From Fennellomyces sp. T-0311 (Eukaryota > Mucoromycota > Mucoromycetes > Mucorales > Lichtheimiaceae): a stretch of DNA of 64,000 bases. Both the position numbers and the translations under genes were made by a program. Below, piece after piece: positions 47,096 to 57,700 of the stretch; the stretch's first letter is position 1; the number at the start of each line of letters is the position of its first letter. The DNA lies in assembly GCA_025266875.1 (NCBI GenBank), contig JALLLT010000029.1:248001-312000 (forward strand), in the 5' to 3' direction. The notes below the pieces were generated by a model, which saw nothing but the letters and a program-made list of their open reading frames with translations, had not been told where the DNA came from and did not search any database.

Positions 47096-49078
47096 CGAAC
47101 ATTTGCGGGACCGATTGGTGCTGGCTTTTTTTGTCAAGTTGGCGTACGAGAAGGGAAAAGGTTCCCATTATGCGCACCATGGCGGGGTTTGCTGCGTAGC
47201 TATACTTGGCGGCTTCCTTTTAATAAGCCTGGCGCGTACTTTTTTTTTATTCGGCAGCTTACTTTTTTTTTCCTTTTCTACTATTCGCATTTACAAGTCC
47301 GTTCCGATGTCTTGATCTGGGCCGAACTAGACCTTGGAAGCAATCAATTGAGTCACGAAGGCAGTCAGGGGAGAAGGCTTTTTAGGTCACTCCCGCTGGC
47401 ATTGCATCTTTGAAAGTTCTCCGAGAATGTCAATTGTATACATAAAGTTTGGAGAGAGTAAGTCCCTGAAAGTAGTTTAAACATATACTACCGTAAAATC
47501 TGGATGTTCGCTGCTGTTGATTCGGCTTAGAGGCCCTTTTTGATTGGTTGCATGACATCCCATTGGTTGTGCGCTCAAGATGCCAGTCTTTTTTAGGCTT
47601 CGTATTATCTGATTCACCTCGATCAGCACTTTGCAATAATTCTTTAGGGTTAATCCTTAATATCGGCGTTGTTTCTGTGAGCCGAGTCCTTGTTCCGACA
47701 GATCCCATTATTGAAGAAAGGGAGAAAATCCTTTCATTGGTCCCTGCTCCTTAAAGGTGCCTTGAACTTCATAAATGCCGATACGATCTATTCTAACTTC
47801 CCAAAGTCATCGGAGCCTTTTTGTATGGGCAACGTGTATAAGCATATGGATACTATTGAATCCGCCAATTAAAAAAAATGTTACTATACGTGAGCGTAAT
47901 ATCAATTTAAAAGACATTACATAAGGACAGTATAACATTAAGTCAAACTCTATCCAGTCGCAGATGCACATGTCTCCCAATAGTCATTTTTTCCGATGTT
48001 ACGTAGTATTTAGCTAAAGCATACATATGTAATAGTGTATTGGCTATGATGTAACATACTGTTACTATCATTTACGTATACGCATCCAAGCGTTGACTTT
48101 AAAATGTCATTAGTGAGTGAATATCATTTGACTCATACAACAAGCGCCTGTGCTTTCCCATTTCGTCGGGATAGTCTCGATATGTACATAATCATTGCAC
48201 ACAGTAAGTTTAGGCTTCATATTCAAAGCGTGACATGCACATCGAGCCCTTTGAAATAGGTAGTCATATGAATCTATGCTTGCTGCATTGGTAATGGCCT
48301 TTCCGAATTGATCGGAGATAGTACGTGTCCGTCACGCTGCTGCTGGCAGGATCAAGTAGCCATTAAGATTGCATGTTTGTATTAACATTTCGAGCATGCA
48401 TATTGTTATCATCGATGTTATCCATTTAAAGTATTATTGAATTGTTTTAGGTGATTTCTCACGGGTAAGAGAAGACTGTTTGAATAGGGACATCACATTG
48501 AATACATGGCTGTCTTTGCGAGATGCTCATCATTTTTGTCTCTGGCTGATCGTCGATCTATTTTAGGCACATGTGACCCAATTTTTTGTTTAACGAGGAT
48601 GTATAAAATTATTATACGACATGCTTTCGATTTTCAATGCTGTACCTGCATCATCATCTGTCATCGAATATTTTGCACTTTCAAATGTGTAACTCGTTCG
48701 TTGTCATAAGGGGCTATATTTGCTTTCTAACCGAATGTTATTATTCCTTTTATTGATCACCTGATAACCAATTAAGCGTATAGAACAATTGTGCATGTGA
48801 ATAATCCATCATATTAAGATGATGTACGTATGCTTACATGTATGATAATTATAACCGAGAATGCCGCCTGAGCCAAGACGTCGGTGATACATAGCCTGGC
48901 ATATAGTCACCCTCCATTGTGTAGCACCAAGTACACTGACATATTGTGCTACATCAAAAGGGCCAAGAACAAATATGCAAAGGATGCGTTCGAGCGTTTC
49001 ATTTCCATGTGGCTAGACATAGTACACGATGATGCACATAGGCTGCAGCGTAATTTTAGTCCCCGAATAGTGTGACCC

Positions 49079-49180
49079 ACATCTCGCTCTCTAACACAAC
49101 CGGTTTCCCGTAGCTTTTAGCTATCAAGAACGTGAATTGGAGGCCCCTTTTGGCCATCGCTTTTTTAAGGAGGTAAAAAG
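49079..49180. repeat. Diverged dispersed repeat, copy B
   Basis: Second copy of the repeat at 46984-47095, about 2.1 kb away in the same orientation. It lies just downstream of the phosphodiesterase stop codon. Confidence 0.65.
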
Positions 49181-49253
49181 AAAGAGAAAACTCTATGAAC
49201 ATATATGGTACAAAAGGTATACAGTACAAGCAAAGGAAAAAAGGCAGGAACAT

Positions 49254-51021
49254 TCAAACGATTTGACGTAGCATATGCTTATCCTGGGGATGATAAAGCA
49301 TGGGAGACGATGATTCAAAAACAATTGGCTTTAGTAAATCGGCAGAGGCCCAGTGAATGGGTATCCGTCGGCGGGTATCAGGTGCTGTACCTGAATGGCT
49401 TGCACTGCGCAAACCCAGGGGCCTCCGGTGGTGCCGGTGACCGCCATTGAGCATCAAGCTGCTCCGCTGGCGTTTCCTTATTGTTGAAGTAGGGCGATCT
49501 TCGGGAATAACAACCATGCCAGCGGCAACACTGACACGACGGCCTGAAGGGTTTGGGATTGGTTGAGGTGGCAACAGACTGCTAGGAAACTGCCGTTCGG
49601 TAGAGATAGAGCAACAAGGCTGAGGACAGTCCTTTAAGCGTTCCCACTCGCAACGGTTCTCGGCCAAAGTATTAAGGAAGATGCGGGCGGAAGGTAAAAG
49701 CGCAGCAAGGGCCTCAAAATATGGCTGGACCACAAAGTCTCCAAATTTGAGACTGATGTTAGGCTGAGTTGACTGATCGCGATCCATACCGGGAGAGACT
49801 TCCAATCCTGCAGCCTTCTCTACATCACCCTGCTGGAAGAATTCTTGGACAATCAAGTCCGACCATTGTTTTGAGATGGGCCAAGGACGCACTGTATTGC
49901 TTATGTCCGCTGCATGCAGCAAAATACGGCTTAGGCTCCTTCGGTGTTCTTCTTCGAGTTCAAAGTCATCATCCCACGAATAATAGGCATCATCATCGTC
50001 GTCATCTTGCTCTTCATCGCTGGTGGTGAGTAAATCTTCGAGCAAGCCAAGCTGTTCCTGCAATTCGTAATGGTAAACCATATCGGTCGAAAGGATCAGG
50101 TTCTCGATCGCATCGCAGAATGTGTCTTCCGACCATGACGAGGAGATAGAGGAGGATGACTGGCCCGTGCCCAGGTTCTTCAGCAACTTGTGCCTGTGCA
50201 ACAGCTTGCGGGTGATATCCACAGAGTAGGATTCCAGGACCGAGGTGTTGCTGTAGCGCGAAGCAAGTTCGGTCTTGAAGTTGACCTGGTACAGGTTGTT
50301 GTAACCAGGCTAAATAAAGGGATAGACGAATGTTATTATTATTGGCCCTATTAAAAGTGGCAAATATGGTTCCAAAAAAAGGCCTCCTTTTTATCTATAG
50401 AGCTCCTTTTTTGTTTCCCACCCGTAAATAATACTTACATGACCAGCATCATGGCACAGAGCAGCCAGGAGTAACACAGCAATGTCAAGCCTTGATAGGT
50501 ACTGTTCTGCTTCGAGCTCGATCAGCATATAGTACAGCATGGTCACGATATCCACGGCGTGGTAGAATGAATGGTATGGGGCGTTCAGGTAGGTGGTGTC
50601 AACATCGATGAAAAAGTCCAAAAGCTGCGATGGGCTGATATCAAGGGCGTCGAGGACGTGAAGTTCAGCAAATAAGCCGAGCAAGTGGCCGTATATATCG
50701 GTGCGTCCGTAATCGAGCACGTTCAAGGTCAAGCTAATAGATGGGCGTCGATTCTGCCAACGCAAAAGTCTCTGTACACACAGGTTAACTCTATTTGCGC
50801 GTTTTGTTTCACAGCCGGTAAACGAATTATACCCGTTCGATGGCAAATAGGTCGTGAGCAGAAAGCGTATTGAATTTCAGAATGAGCATGGGGAAATCGC
50901 GAAAAAAAAGAAGTGGGAATGAGAAAGAAGAATGAGAAGAAAGAGAGAAAGAAGCAATCGCTTGGGGGGACAAAAAAAAACCGAGTTCTTACCGTGAATG
51001 GATCGGCGTGCGTTTCCCCAT
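49254..51021 (-). CDS. PDE2: Class I 3',5'-cyclic nucleotide phosphodiesterase
   Basis: Hydrolyses cAMP (or cGMP), damping PKA signalling. Exons (minus strand) 51021-50993, 50790-50439 and 50309-49254 give 478 residues. The metal-binding HD motifs are HSFYHAVDIV, CHDAGHPGYNN (split by an intron after GH, about residues 123-127) and LLHAADISN, the class I PDE signature. LSTDMVYH and FFQQGDVEKAAGLEVSPGMD also match. Between STDM and LLHAAD sits an acidic Asp-rich loop (EEQDDDDDDAYY) not found in most family members. The C-terminal ~130 residues are disordered. The tiny first exon (MGKRTPIHSR, ATG in CCATGG) was inferred because GTAAGA and AAATAG signals fuse it in frame to NLCVQRLLRW. The core starts about 40 residues in, so no long N-terminal regulatory domain is seen. 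Confidence 0.88.
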
Positions 51022-51436
51022 GGTAACGATCACACGCAGCCTTATTTTTTTCCCACTCCTTAGAATTTCTTCAGTGATCTTGTAACTGCGTATAATACAG
51101 CTGATTGTCTTGGATCCCATGATTAGAAAGGCAGAACACCTTTTCGTGGGGCGAAGCGATCACCCCCTTTTCCTGTTCGGCGAGGGGTTTAGTCAGGTTT
51201 TTGTGAACATAGTCAACGAGAAAACGCCACGGTACGACAATCGCTTGTTGTTGTATCACCATGACGCCAAGTCTCGGTCCAAGCCTTCATTGTATTTAAG
51301 TGCGTCTGTTTATTTGCATGCATAGTAAATCGTGTAACATTGGAGGGGGGGATAAACGAAAAAAGAGTTATGTGTGTGTAATATACGTTGTGTGTGGGGA
51401 TGACCAAAATTGTATATGGAAGAAAAAAAAAGAGAT
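51022..51436. other. Intergenic between transporter and phosphodiesterase
   Basis: About 415 bp holding the PDE promoter side and the transporter 3' end (both genes on the minus strand). AAAGAGAG-type purine runs lie on the PDE side within its first intron. No further feature seen. Confidence 0.4.
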
Positions 51437-53513
51437 CTATCTCACTCGTTGGATAAATCGACTGAATCCAGCTGCCACGAGTGCCATGAGACCTCCGAAT
51501 GCTAACACCGATGCCACACCTGACGTCTCGTCATCTGAGGGTGTTGCCGCGTCCGAGGCCGCAAAGATGAACGAAGCAATAATGGCGACGGCAAACTGGG
51601 GGAACACAATGTACATATTGTGTACACCGAGAATCATACCTGCATCAAATTCATCCTGATGCTGATCCTCCATTGAACGTGGTGACGAGGGGGATGATGA
51701 CGAGGAGGGTGTGGCTTGAAGTAATTGTCGTTGTTCATCTTCATAGCTGACGTACTCGCCCACCAGGGAAAACGGAATCCACAGCACAATGGCCCAGGGA
51801 ATACCCATCACTGTCAATATCACAGTAGCTGCCCCAACGGACTTGACAAACCATGCTGATAAGAGGGCACACGCGACAATCAGATGTGACGCAGTGTAAA
51901 TGTTGTTCAGTGACAGGAACCACACTTTTTCAAACTTCGATGCGATGGCAGGTACCACCACACCCGCAAGAACCGACACAACAGAGTAGCACAGGAGCGC
52001 GAACGATCCAGCGCGTGTACCCTCTGCCCAATTGCCCTCACCATCGGATGGGTGCGTCTCAAAGTAAATTTCAGACACCCACTGAGTGCTATATTTTGTA
52101 AACAACGATATAAGGTTTCCGATCATTTCATATGCTGTCATTTGTTTACCTGTAGAACAAAAAGGGGAACCATCCCATCCATGCAAAGAATTGAGTGTTA
52201 CACAGAGATTGGATCGGTCTGGGGAGGTACCGGAACGCGCGCCAAATGTAGACAAACGTATGGTACCAGGGCCTAAAAGAGGGGGTACATGACGGATATG
52301 TTAGTTTCCTATAATTGTAGAGAAAAAATAAAGCAACCGAATGCTGGAACGTAACTGGTTGTCCTGGTCATCCCGCTCCAAGGGTTTCTCGTGCACTGCC
52401 AAGCAAGTGATAGCCAGTGTGACACAAAAGACAATAATAGCAACAACGCAGAATCCTTTCATTTGGGAATCGCCGAGCCAGGGTGCAATCTTGACAAGGT
52501 CTATGAAGCCGACAAAGTAGCCAATCACCTGTGCAGAGTTACTCATACGAGCACTCCAGGCATTGGCGTACTCTTGTTGCCATAGCGGCGGGATGTCCAG
52601 GATGAGGGCACGACAGATAGCTTGGACGGCATTGAGGGTAAAGTCCATAAAATAAAATGACGCCACAGCCACAACAATGGCAGCGGTATGATCCTATATC
52701 AAAGGTGTATACGTCAGTCGACCCAGAAAATGTGATGGGGGGATATCTTGTAGATCATCTGATATAACTTACAGCAGCAGCATTGTCCCCGTAAATTAGA
52801 CGGACAGCGAATTGACCAATCTCTTTTGCATATGCTACGCCCAGCATCGAGAGGCATGTCAGGAACCCGGCGACAACAATGAAGGGTCTGCGTTTTCCAT
52901 AGCGGGAAGTGCATTTGTCACTCAACGCACCAATCAACTGCACAGGATACAAAGACGACGTTATAATTACAATATTTTTTTTTCACGAGACACTTTTTTC
53001 GCAACTCACGGGTTGGACGAGTAGACCTGAAAGGGGCCCGGCCAGCCAGACCAGTGCGGTCAGCTCTTTGGAGATGTCAAGTGATAGCAGGTATGGAGTA
53101 CCGTAGCTAGAAGTAGATTTCCCGTATTAATGAATATGTGTGTGTTGGTAGAACAATGGAAATTTTCGCAGAACTCACGATAATTCAACGGTCCCTGGGG
53201 AAAACGAACGAGTATCAATAATGAAAAGGTTGTTTGCACGTCAACACACTAAAATAATGCGTAGCAACGAGTGACAAAGTAGCTTCTTACAGGTAAACTG
53301 GACGCCGGCCATGCAAATGGTAAGGCCAAGGATCTGCGCAAGCCCGAGACCGGGGTCTGTGGTTTCCAGCTGCGATGGCTTGACATACGGGAGAGATTGG
53401 CCTGTGCTGTTGTAAGTGGTCGGGTCGAAAGACGAGCGACGTCGTTTGTATTTCGGGCGGCTGACAGGCGGTTTATGCTGGAGAAGCGGGGTCTTTTGGT
53501 TGGCGTCTGTCAT
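51437..53513 (-). CDS. GPH/SLC45-type sugar:H+ symporter
   Basis: Predicted plasma-membrane proton-coupled disaccharide or glucose transporter of the sucrose transporter/SLC45 group (compare S. pombe Sut1). Exons (minus strand) 53513-53291, 53194-53179, 53106-53010, 52937-52773, 52693-52356, 52272-52150 and 52088-51437 give 537 residues with about 12 hydrophobic segments. Family motifs are GVQFTWTVELSYGTPYLL, LVWLAGPLSGLLVQPLIG and GALSDKCTSRYGKRRPFI, plus the later Asp-Arg rich turn before FAWMGWFPFLFY. The second exon is a 16-base micro-exon coding WTVEL, required to keep the motif. The donor after QDNQ reads GTTACG. The cytoplasmic loop near the C-terminus is Ser-rich. Confidence 0.9.
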
Positions 53514-53673
53514 CGAAGGAATAAAAAAAAGGGGAAAAAGGAATGTTGTAAAAAGAAAGCGAGTGTGCTCAGTTACTCCTTTTATACATTATGCAAGAAG
53601 AGGAAAAATAAAATGCGGGGCTTGATATGATATGTACAGACGCCCGCACTTTTTAATAAGGAGAAAAAAAGCC

Positions 53674-55003
53674 CTATAAGTCGTCCTGTACAGGCTTCTG
53701 CGCTACGATGATATGGAAATTACTATAACTATGGTATTGCTCTAGTTCTCGTAAAGCCATGGCCAGTTGGCTTTGGAATTTCTTGGGATCCTCTGCCGGC
53801 TTCCCGTGTGCTACATTGTACTGGTTGACGGCGGCCCGGCTGTTGCTGAGGACATGCGACAGGTCCTCTCTGGCCAGAATCCCGAGTCTGCCTCCCCAAA
53901 AGCCGATTGGTAGCGACCTGTACTTCTCAAGCCGACGCACTGCATTTTTCGGAATCAAGGTTGAGAGTTGTCGCGCCAGCCTAGGTTTCAATCCGCGGCT
54001 CCGTGCTGCCTCCACCACTAATAAGAGGATCATAAATAAAATTTCGTTACTTTAAAAAATTTAATAGATGTTACCTTGGAGATTAAGCATTTCCGTCGTG
54101 GGTCCGGGTGAGTACACCATCATGTCCATCTCCATCATTTCCAGGTATCCCCCGGGCTTCAACAGCTGCCAGCAGTTGTTGATGACTTGGGTATACTGCT
54201 CCTGAGAGAACGCCAGACACATGAAGCGGATATGGATGCAATCGAATGACTCTGGCTCGAATTGGATATTGCATAGACCTTCCAGCACATTGTGGTTGAT
54301 CAGCTTGCAGTTGGGTGGAATCGTATACGGATCGGGGAACATGTCGATGTTGTCCACACCGATCACATGGAGACGGGGATACTGTTGCGCCAGATCAATG
54401 CACCAGCTGCCCGGTCCACATCCAATATCTAAATCAGAACAAGCAACCCCTTGAGTGTCTCGTCATTCATGCGCGGCACTTTCCCAATGGCTTACCTAAT
54501 ACCCGTCCATCATCAATCTTATTAAACTCGATGGGTGACGAGAACTCTCTGTACATCCGCTCGTACTTTAGCTATACTTGGCATGACTTTGGTTGCCCGG
54601 CTTACCCTTCAAAGGCGAGCTTGCATAAGTCATTTTTGAGTTGAATTCGATCGGCTTCTTCTTCGCCGGTTGTCAAGAGATACAGCGGTTGCCTGGAAAC
54701 CGGGTCTGGCAACGGTGGCGGCGGCGCTTGCGACAACTCTCGATGCTTCTCATCGATCTGGCGTAGATCCGACGATGTAGGCAATCGTCGCAGGCCATGG
54801 CGTTTGGCTTTTGACAAAATGGAAGCCAGTTTTCCAGGAGCATGATCTCCCATGCCAGCGGATGCATCGAGTGATCGCGATCGATTGTGTGGCGGCTGTT
54901 GCTGCGACGGGCGCTGGCCCGAAAACAGGTTCAGCAATAGTGAATTCTGGAAAAGCGAGCGGCGGCGGTGATGAGGCTTTGTATCTGTATGTGAACGTCG
55001 CAT
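53674..55003 (-). CDS. SAM-dependent methyltransferase (class I, fungal family)
   Basis: Exons (minus strand) 55003-54606, 54548-54496, 54428-54075 and 54017-53674 give 382 residues. Motif I is VLDIGCGPGSW (about 151-157), with an acidic residue ending motif II (VIGVDNID). ESFDCIHIRFM and LLKPGGYLEMMEMD follow as motifs post-I and III. The N-terminal 110 residues are basic, Pro/Ser-rich and disordered. The pair of motifs EEADRIQLK before and SRAAVNQYN after the core match an expanded fungal group of unassigned methyltransferases; the substrate is unknown. For intron 1 only the acceptor at TGTACAG keeps the frame and restores the GEFSSPI block; two earlier AG sites fail. Confidence 0.85.
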
Positions 55004-55399
55004 AGCTGTATCATAAGTTTGTCATGGGAAATGAATAGGTGTATAAAAAAAATCGAAATCTAAAACTACTTCGGAATATCAAATTTATGAAGTGTTTTTC
55101 CTTTACTCACGGCTTGCATGACAAAAAGGCGGCCTGAAAGAGGCACTTTCACATGTACGATGGGCCTAAAGGTCAATGCGCACTCCCCTCCCCCCATTTT
55201 TCGCATGCCCCCAACCTGCACGCCTTTTTTTCATTTATACCGGTAATTGACAGCAGACACAGCGCACTTTTTCACATGGAGAACGACGCAGCTCCGCAAT
55301 CACACCCAACTTGTGAAACCAGTCAAGTCCTTTTGAGTGTTGATGATGTAATATGAAAAATAGCTTTTTTTTTTATCGACGAAGCACCAAGGAGTGGGA
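55004..55399. other. Intergenic between methyltransferase and eIF3e genes
   Basis: About 400 bp, both neighbours on the minus strand. Carries the methyltransferase promoter and the eIF3e 3' end. C-rich near 55185-55200 and a T-run near 55365. No coding motif. Confidence 0.4.
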
Positions 55400-57040
55400 T
55401 TAAACGGTGGTTTCTTTGGACGCGGCCTGGTTTTCCCGTCTCTTGATGGCGGATGATAAGACTTGCGAGCGGAACGAAAGGCCCTTTGTGCGTTCAATGA
55501 CTTGTTGATATACAGACGTGACAGGTGTGTTCATGATGACAGTGTTCTAAGCGCATGCATATGAGCGTCCACAGTTCCCACACACACAGACACGCATCCA
55601 CTTACCTCTTCAAAATCAATCTTGGCGTCCACGCGCGTGTCGCGGATCAGGTTGACGATCCACTTCTCGCCCTCCTCCTGGTCCAGGTTGAGGGTCTGCG
55701 TCATGTCCTTGATGTTGATCTTTTGGTGGATTCGGCAGTACGTCTCGGAAATAAACTGTCGGGCGCTCTCCATAAAGTCTTCCTGGATGGGGCCCAGGAA
55801 GAAGTCGTTGGCAAGCACCTCCTCACACTCCTTGAGCTTCTTTTGTGCACCCTCAAAGTCAAAGTGGACAAACAGCGCCTCCACAAACTCGGTTACCGGA
55901 TCCCGGTATTCGTATGCCTCCTGCTCAATGATCTTGACCAGTTCCTTCATCTGTGTCTTTCTGCGTTTGCTGGTGACGACCGTGGCCGCGAGGTAGCGCA
56001 GGATCCATGGGCACGACGTCTGTATGGTGTTGATGTATTGCGGGGCGAAGAACATGTCGATGATGCTGTCACGGCCCTTGGGGTGGTTAAAGATGATGAA
56101 TAGCGACCAGTGGATCAACCATGTGCGTTGTTGCAGCTGTTGGAGGGCGGGTACACCGCTCTATACAGTGGATATCCGTGTTAGTGAAACCTGTCTCCCG
56201 CATCAACAAAAAGCAACTGACCTTGTGATCGATCGTCTCTCTCAACTTTTGCAGCTCTTCCAATGCGCCATCCCAGTTACCCGTCAAGATCTCGGCCGCC
56301 ATCTTGCCCCACAATGCCGAGAAGATCTTGTCTTCGTTTGTCGACTAGATCGAGCTGTCAGTCTGTGCAACGCTGACTCATGTGGCTTCTTACCAGCACC
56401 CGGAAATGGTACAGCATATCGGCGGCCCCGTCGTAACTACCGCAGTCGAACTCGAATTGACCAAACTCGTACAGAATGTCGATTGTTTCCTCGGTGAACT
56501 AATTCGTCTGTCGTTTAGCAACTATCTCGCGTCGCAAATTCTACCAGTGATTTACGTTGTAGTTGTCCTTGAGGAACTGCAGGTTCTGAGTCTTATCCTG
56601 GCGCAGGACCGAGATGACCTCGGGCTTCTCGAGCACCTGCATGACCTTCTGGACCTCGGCTTGAAGTTGCTCCATCTTTGCCAACACCTGCTGCCGCTTG
56701 TCCGCGATTTCTTTGGAAAATACATCCGTTTTCAGACAATTTGTGCACGTAACCGTGGCGACCGCTTACCTTTTGGCGTTTCATCGGTCTTGTTGATTTT
56801 TTTGTACAAATCGCTGATGAAATCGGCCATGTTGGAGTTGCGGAACAGTTCATACTTTGCTTTGAGGAGATCGTCGGCGGCATAGAGCTACAAAGAAAGA
56901 CCTCATGGTTAAATCCGGGCCGAGGCACTGACATAGGGTCGTATTACTTCTTTCAATTCCAAAAACTCGAGGAGAGGGAACACGAGATGGCGATCCAAGA
57001 AAGGGATCATGCGCATCGTCAGGTCATGTTTGGCAGCCAT
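55400..57040 (-). CDS. INT6: Translation initiation factor eIF3 subunit e (Int6)
   Basis: PCI-domain subunit of eIF3, which helps recruit the 40S subunit to mRNA. Seven exons (minus strand): 57040-56948, 56887-56770, 56710-56556, 56498-56394, 56344-56222, 56160-55606, 55546-55400. They give 431 residues, against about 445 in animals. It opens [28 protein letters not shown]. The middle has [19 protein letters not shown], then [12 protein letters not shown] and [26 protein letters not shown]. The PCI domain (about 225-400) has [15 protein letters not shown] and [21 protein letters not shown]. It ends in SLSF with a basic tail. S. cerevisiae lacks this subunit, so its presence agrees with a non-Saccharomycetes fungus. 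It shares a 153-bp divergent spacer with the Asp/Tyr-rich gene. Confidence 0.96.
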
Positions 57041-57193
57041 AGTTGAAGGTCAAGCGGGGAGGGCAAACAAGATACAGTTAAAAAATAAGTGTCGGTGTAA
57101 AAAAACACGCTCAATGGTGACTGCCTTCGACTTTACTTCCTGCACCTCTCGCTCTGTCATCTTTCTTGCTTTGCGTTTTCCTCCCCGCAAAAA
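57041..57193. promoter_or_regulatory. Short divergent spacer between eIF3e and the Asp/Tyr-rich gene
   Basis: Only 153 bp separate the two start codons, so the core promoters must overlap. It contains a CT-rich run on the plus strand leading into the Asp/Tyr-rich start and A-runs in the eIF3e leader. No known site recognised. Confidence 0.4.
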
Positions 57194-57700
57194 ATGATCG
57201 TTTGGCTGACCACACTCGACCACGTTGACGAAGACGGCATCGCAGACTACGATCTGTACGACGACTATGACTGGTATATCGACTATGACGACTACTACGA
57301 TGATGACGACGACGACGAGTATTATGATGGCTATTATGACGCTTATTACGACAACGACGATTCCTACATTGACTGGGACTATTATGATACTGAGGTTCCT
57401 GGTTATTCTGATGAAAGTGATGACTACTACGACGAGGAAGACGACTATGATGCCGATGACTATATGTACGACTGCTACGATCACTCGCAAGGATCAAGCG
57501 CTTCTTCGGACGCAGAGCCTGGCGATGCCCATGTCCCAATGCAAACAATGTCCAGCCAATATCACTCCGCCAGTGTCGGTACCGATGATCAACACACTCC
57601 TGCTACTCGAAGCACGGTTCTGATCGCTACCGAACAGGCATTGGAAAGTCTCATCTCCCGACTTACTCTCGATCAACATCCACAGAACACGAGCGAATAG
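57194..57700 (+). CDS. Extremely Asp/Tyr-rich acidic protein, function unknown
   Basis: 168 residues in one exon. Residues ~12-100 consist almost only of Asp, Tyr and Glu with a few Gly, Trp and Ser: for example DYDLYDDYDWYIDYDDYYDD and further (D/E)YYD repeats. The C-terminal third is Ser/Thr/Gln-rich and ends with a short amphipathic helix (ALESLISRLTLDQH). There is no signal peptide or zinc motif. The skewed GAC/TAC codons also keep two other frames open, one Met/Thr-rich (57225-57623) and one antisense hydrophobic (57050-57490), so strand must be judged by context. I prefer this frame for its ATG in AAAATGATC and its non-repetitive tail, and because it opens just past a short spacer divergent to eIF3e. 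It could alternatively be non-coding. Possible roles such as an acidic chaperone or a metal-binding or phase-separating protein are speculation. Confidence 0.55.
   Translation: MIVWLTTLDHVDEDGIADYDLYDDYDWYIDYDDYYDDDDDDEYYDGYYDAYYDNDDSYIDWDYYDTEVPGYSDESDDYYDEEDDYDADDYMYDCYDHSQGSSASSDAEPGDAHVPMQTMSSQYHSASVGTDDQHTPATRSTVLIATEQALESLISRLTLDQHPQNTSE

Larger units (their letters stand above)
46823..49253. other. 2.4-kb gene-poor region
   Basis: No secure gene. It contains two related repeat copies (46984-47095 and 49079-49180), several T-runs and scattered short frames. A 63-codon frame at 48884-49075 has a weak resemblance to a helical MULE segment, not enough to call. Composition resembles the other TE-rich spacers in this window. 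Confidence 0.45.

Noticed and set aside
48884..49075. 63-codon frame faintly like a helical MULE segment
   Set aside because: Resemblance is limited to a Cys/Lys/Phe/Trp pattern, with no start codon context and no continuation.
57050..57490. Minus-strand frame coding an almost purely Val/Ile hydrophobic peptide
   Set aside because: It is the antisense of GAC/TAC-rich codons (GTC/GTA), an expected artefact of the Asp/Tyr repeat, and overlaps the eIF3e start region.
57225..57623. Met/Thr-rich +2 frame over the Asp/Tyr gene
   Set aside because: It is explained by GATGAC-type repeats read one base out of phase, starts inside the other frame and has no independent motif.
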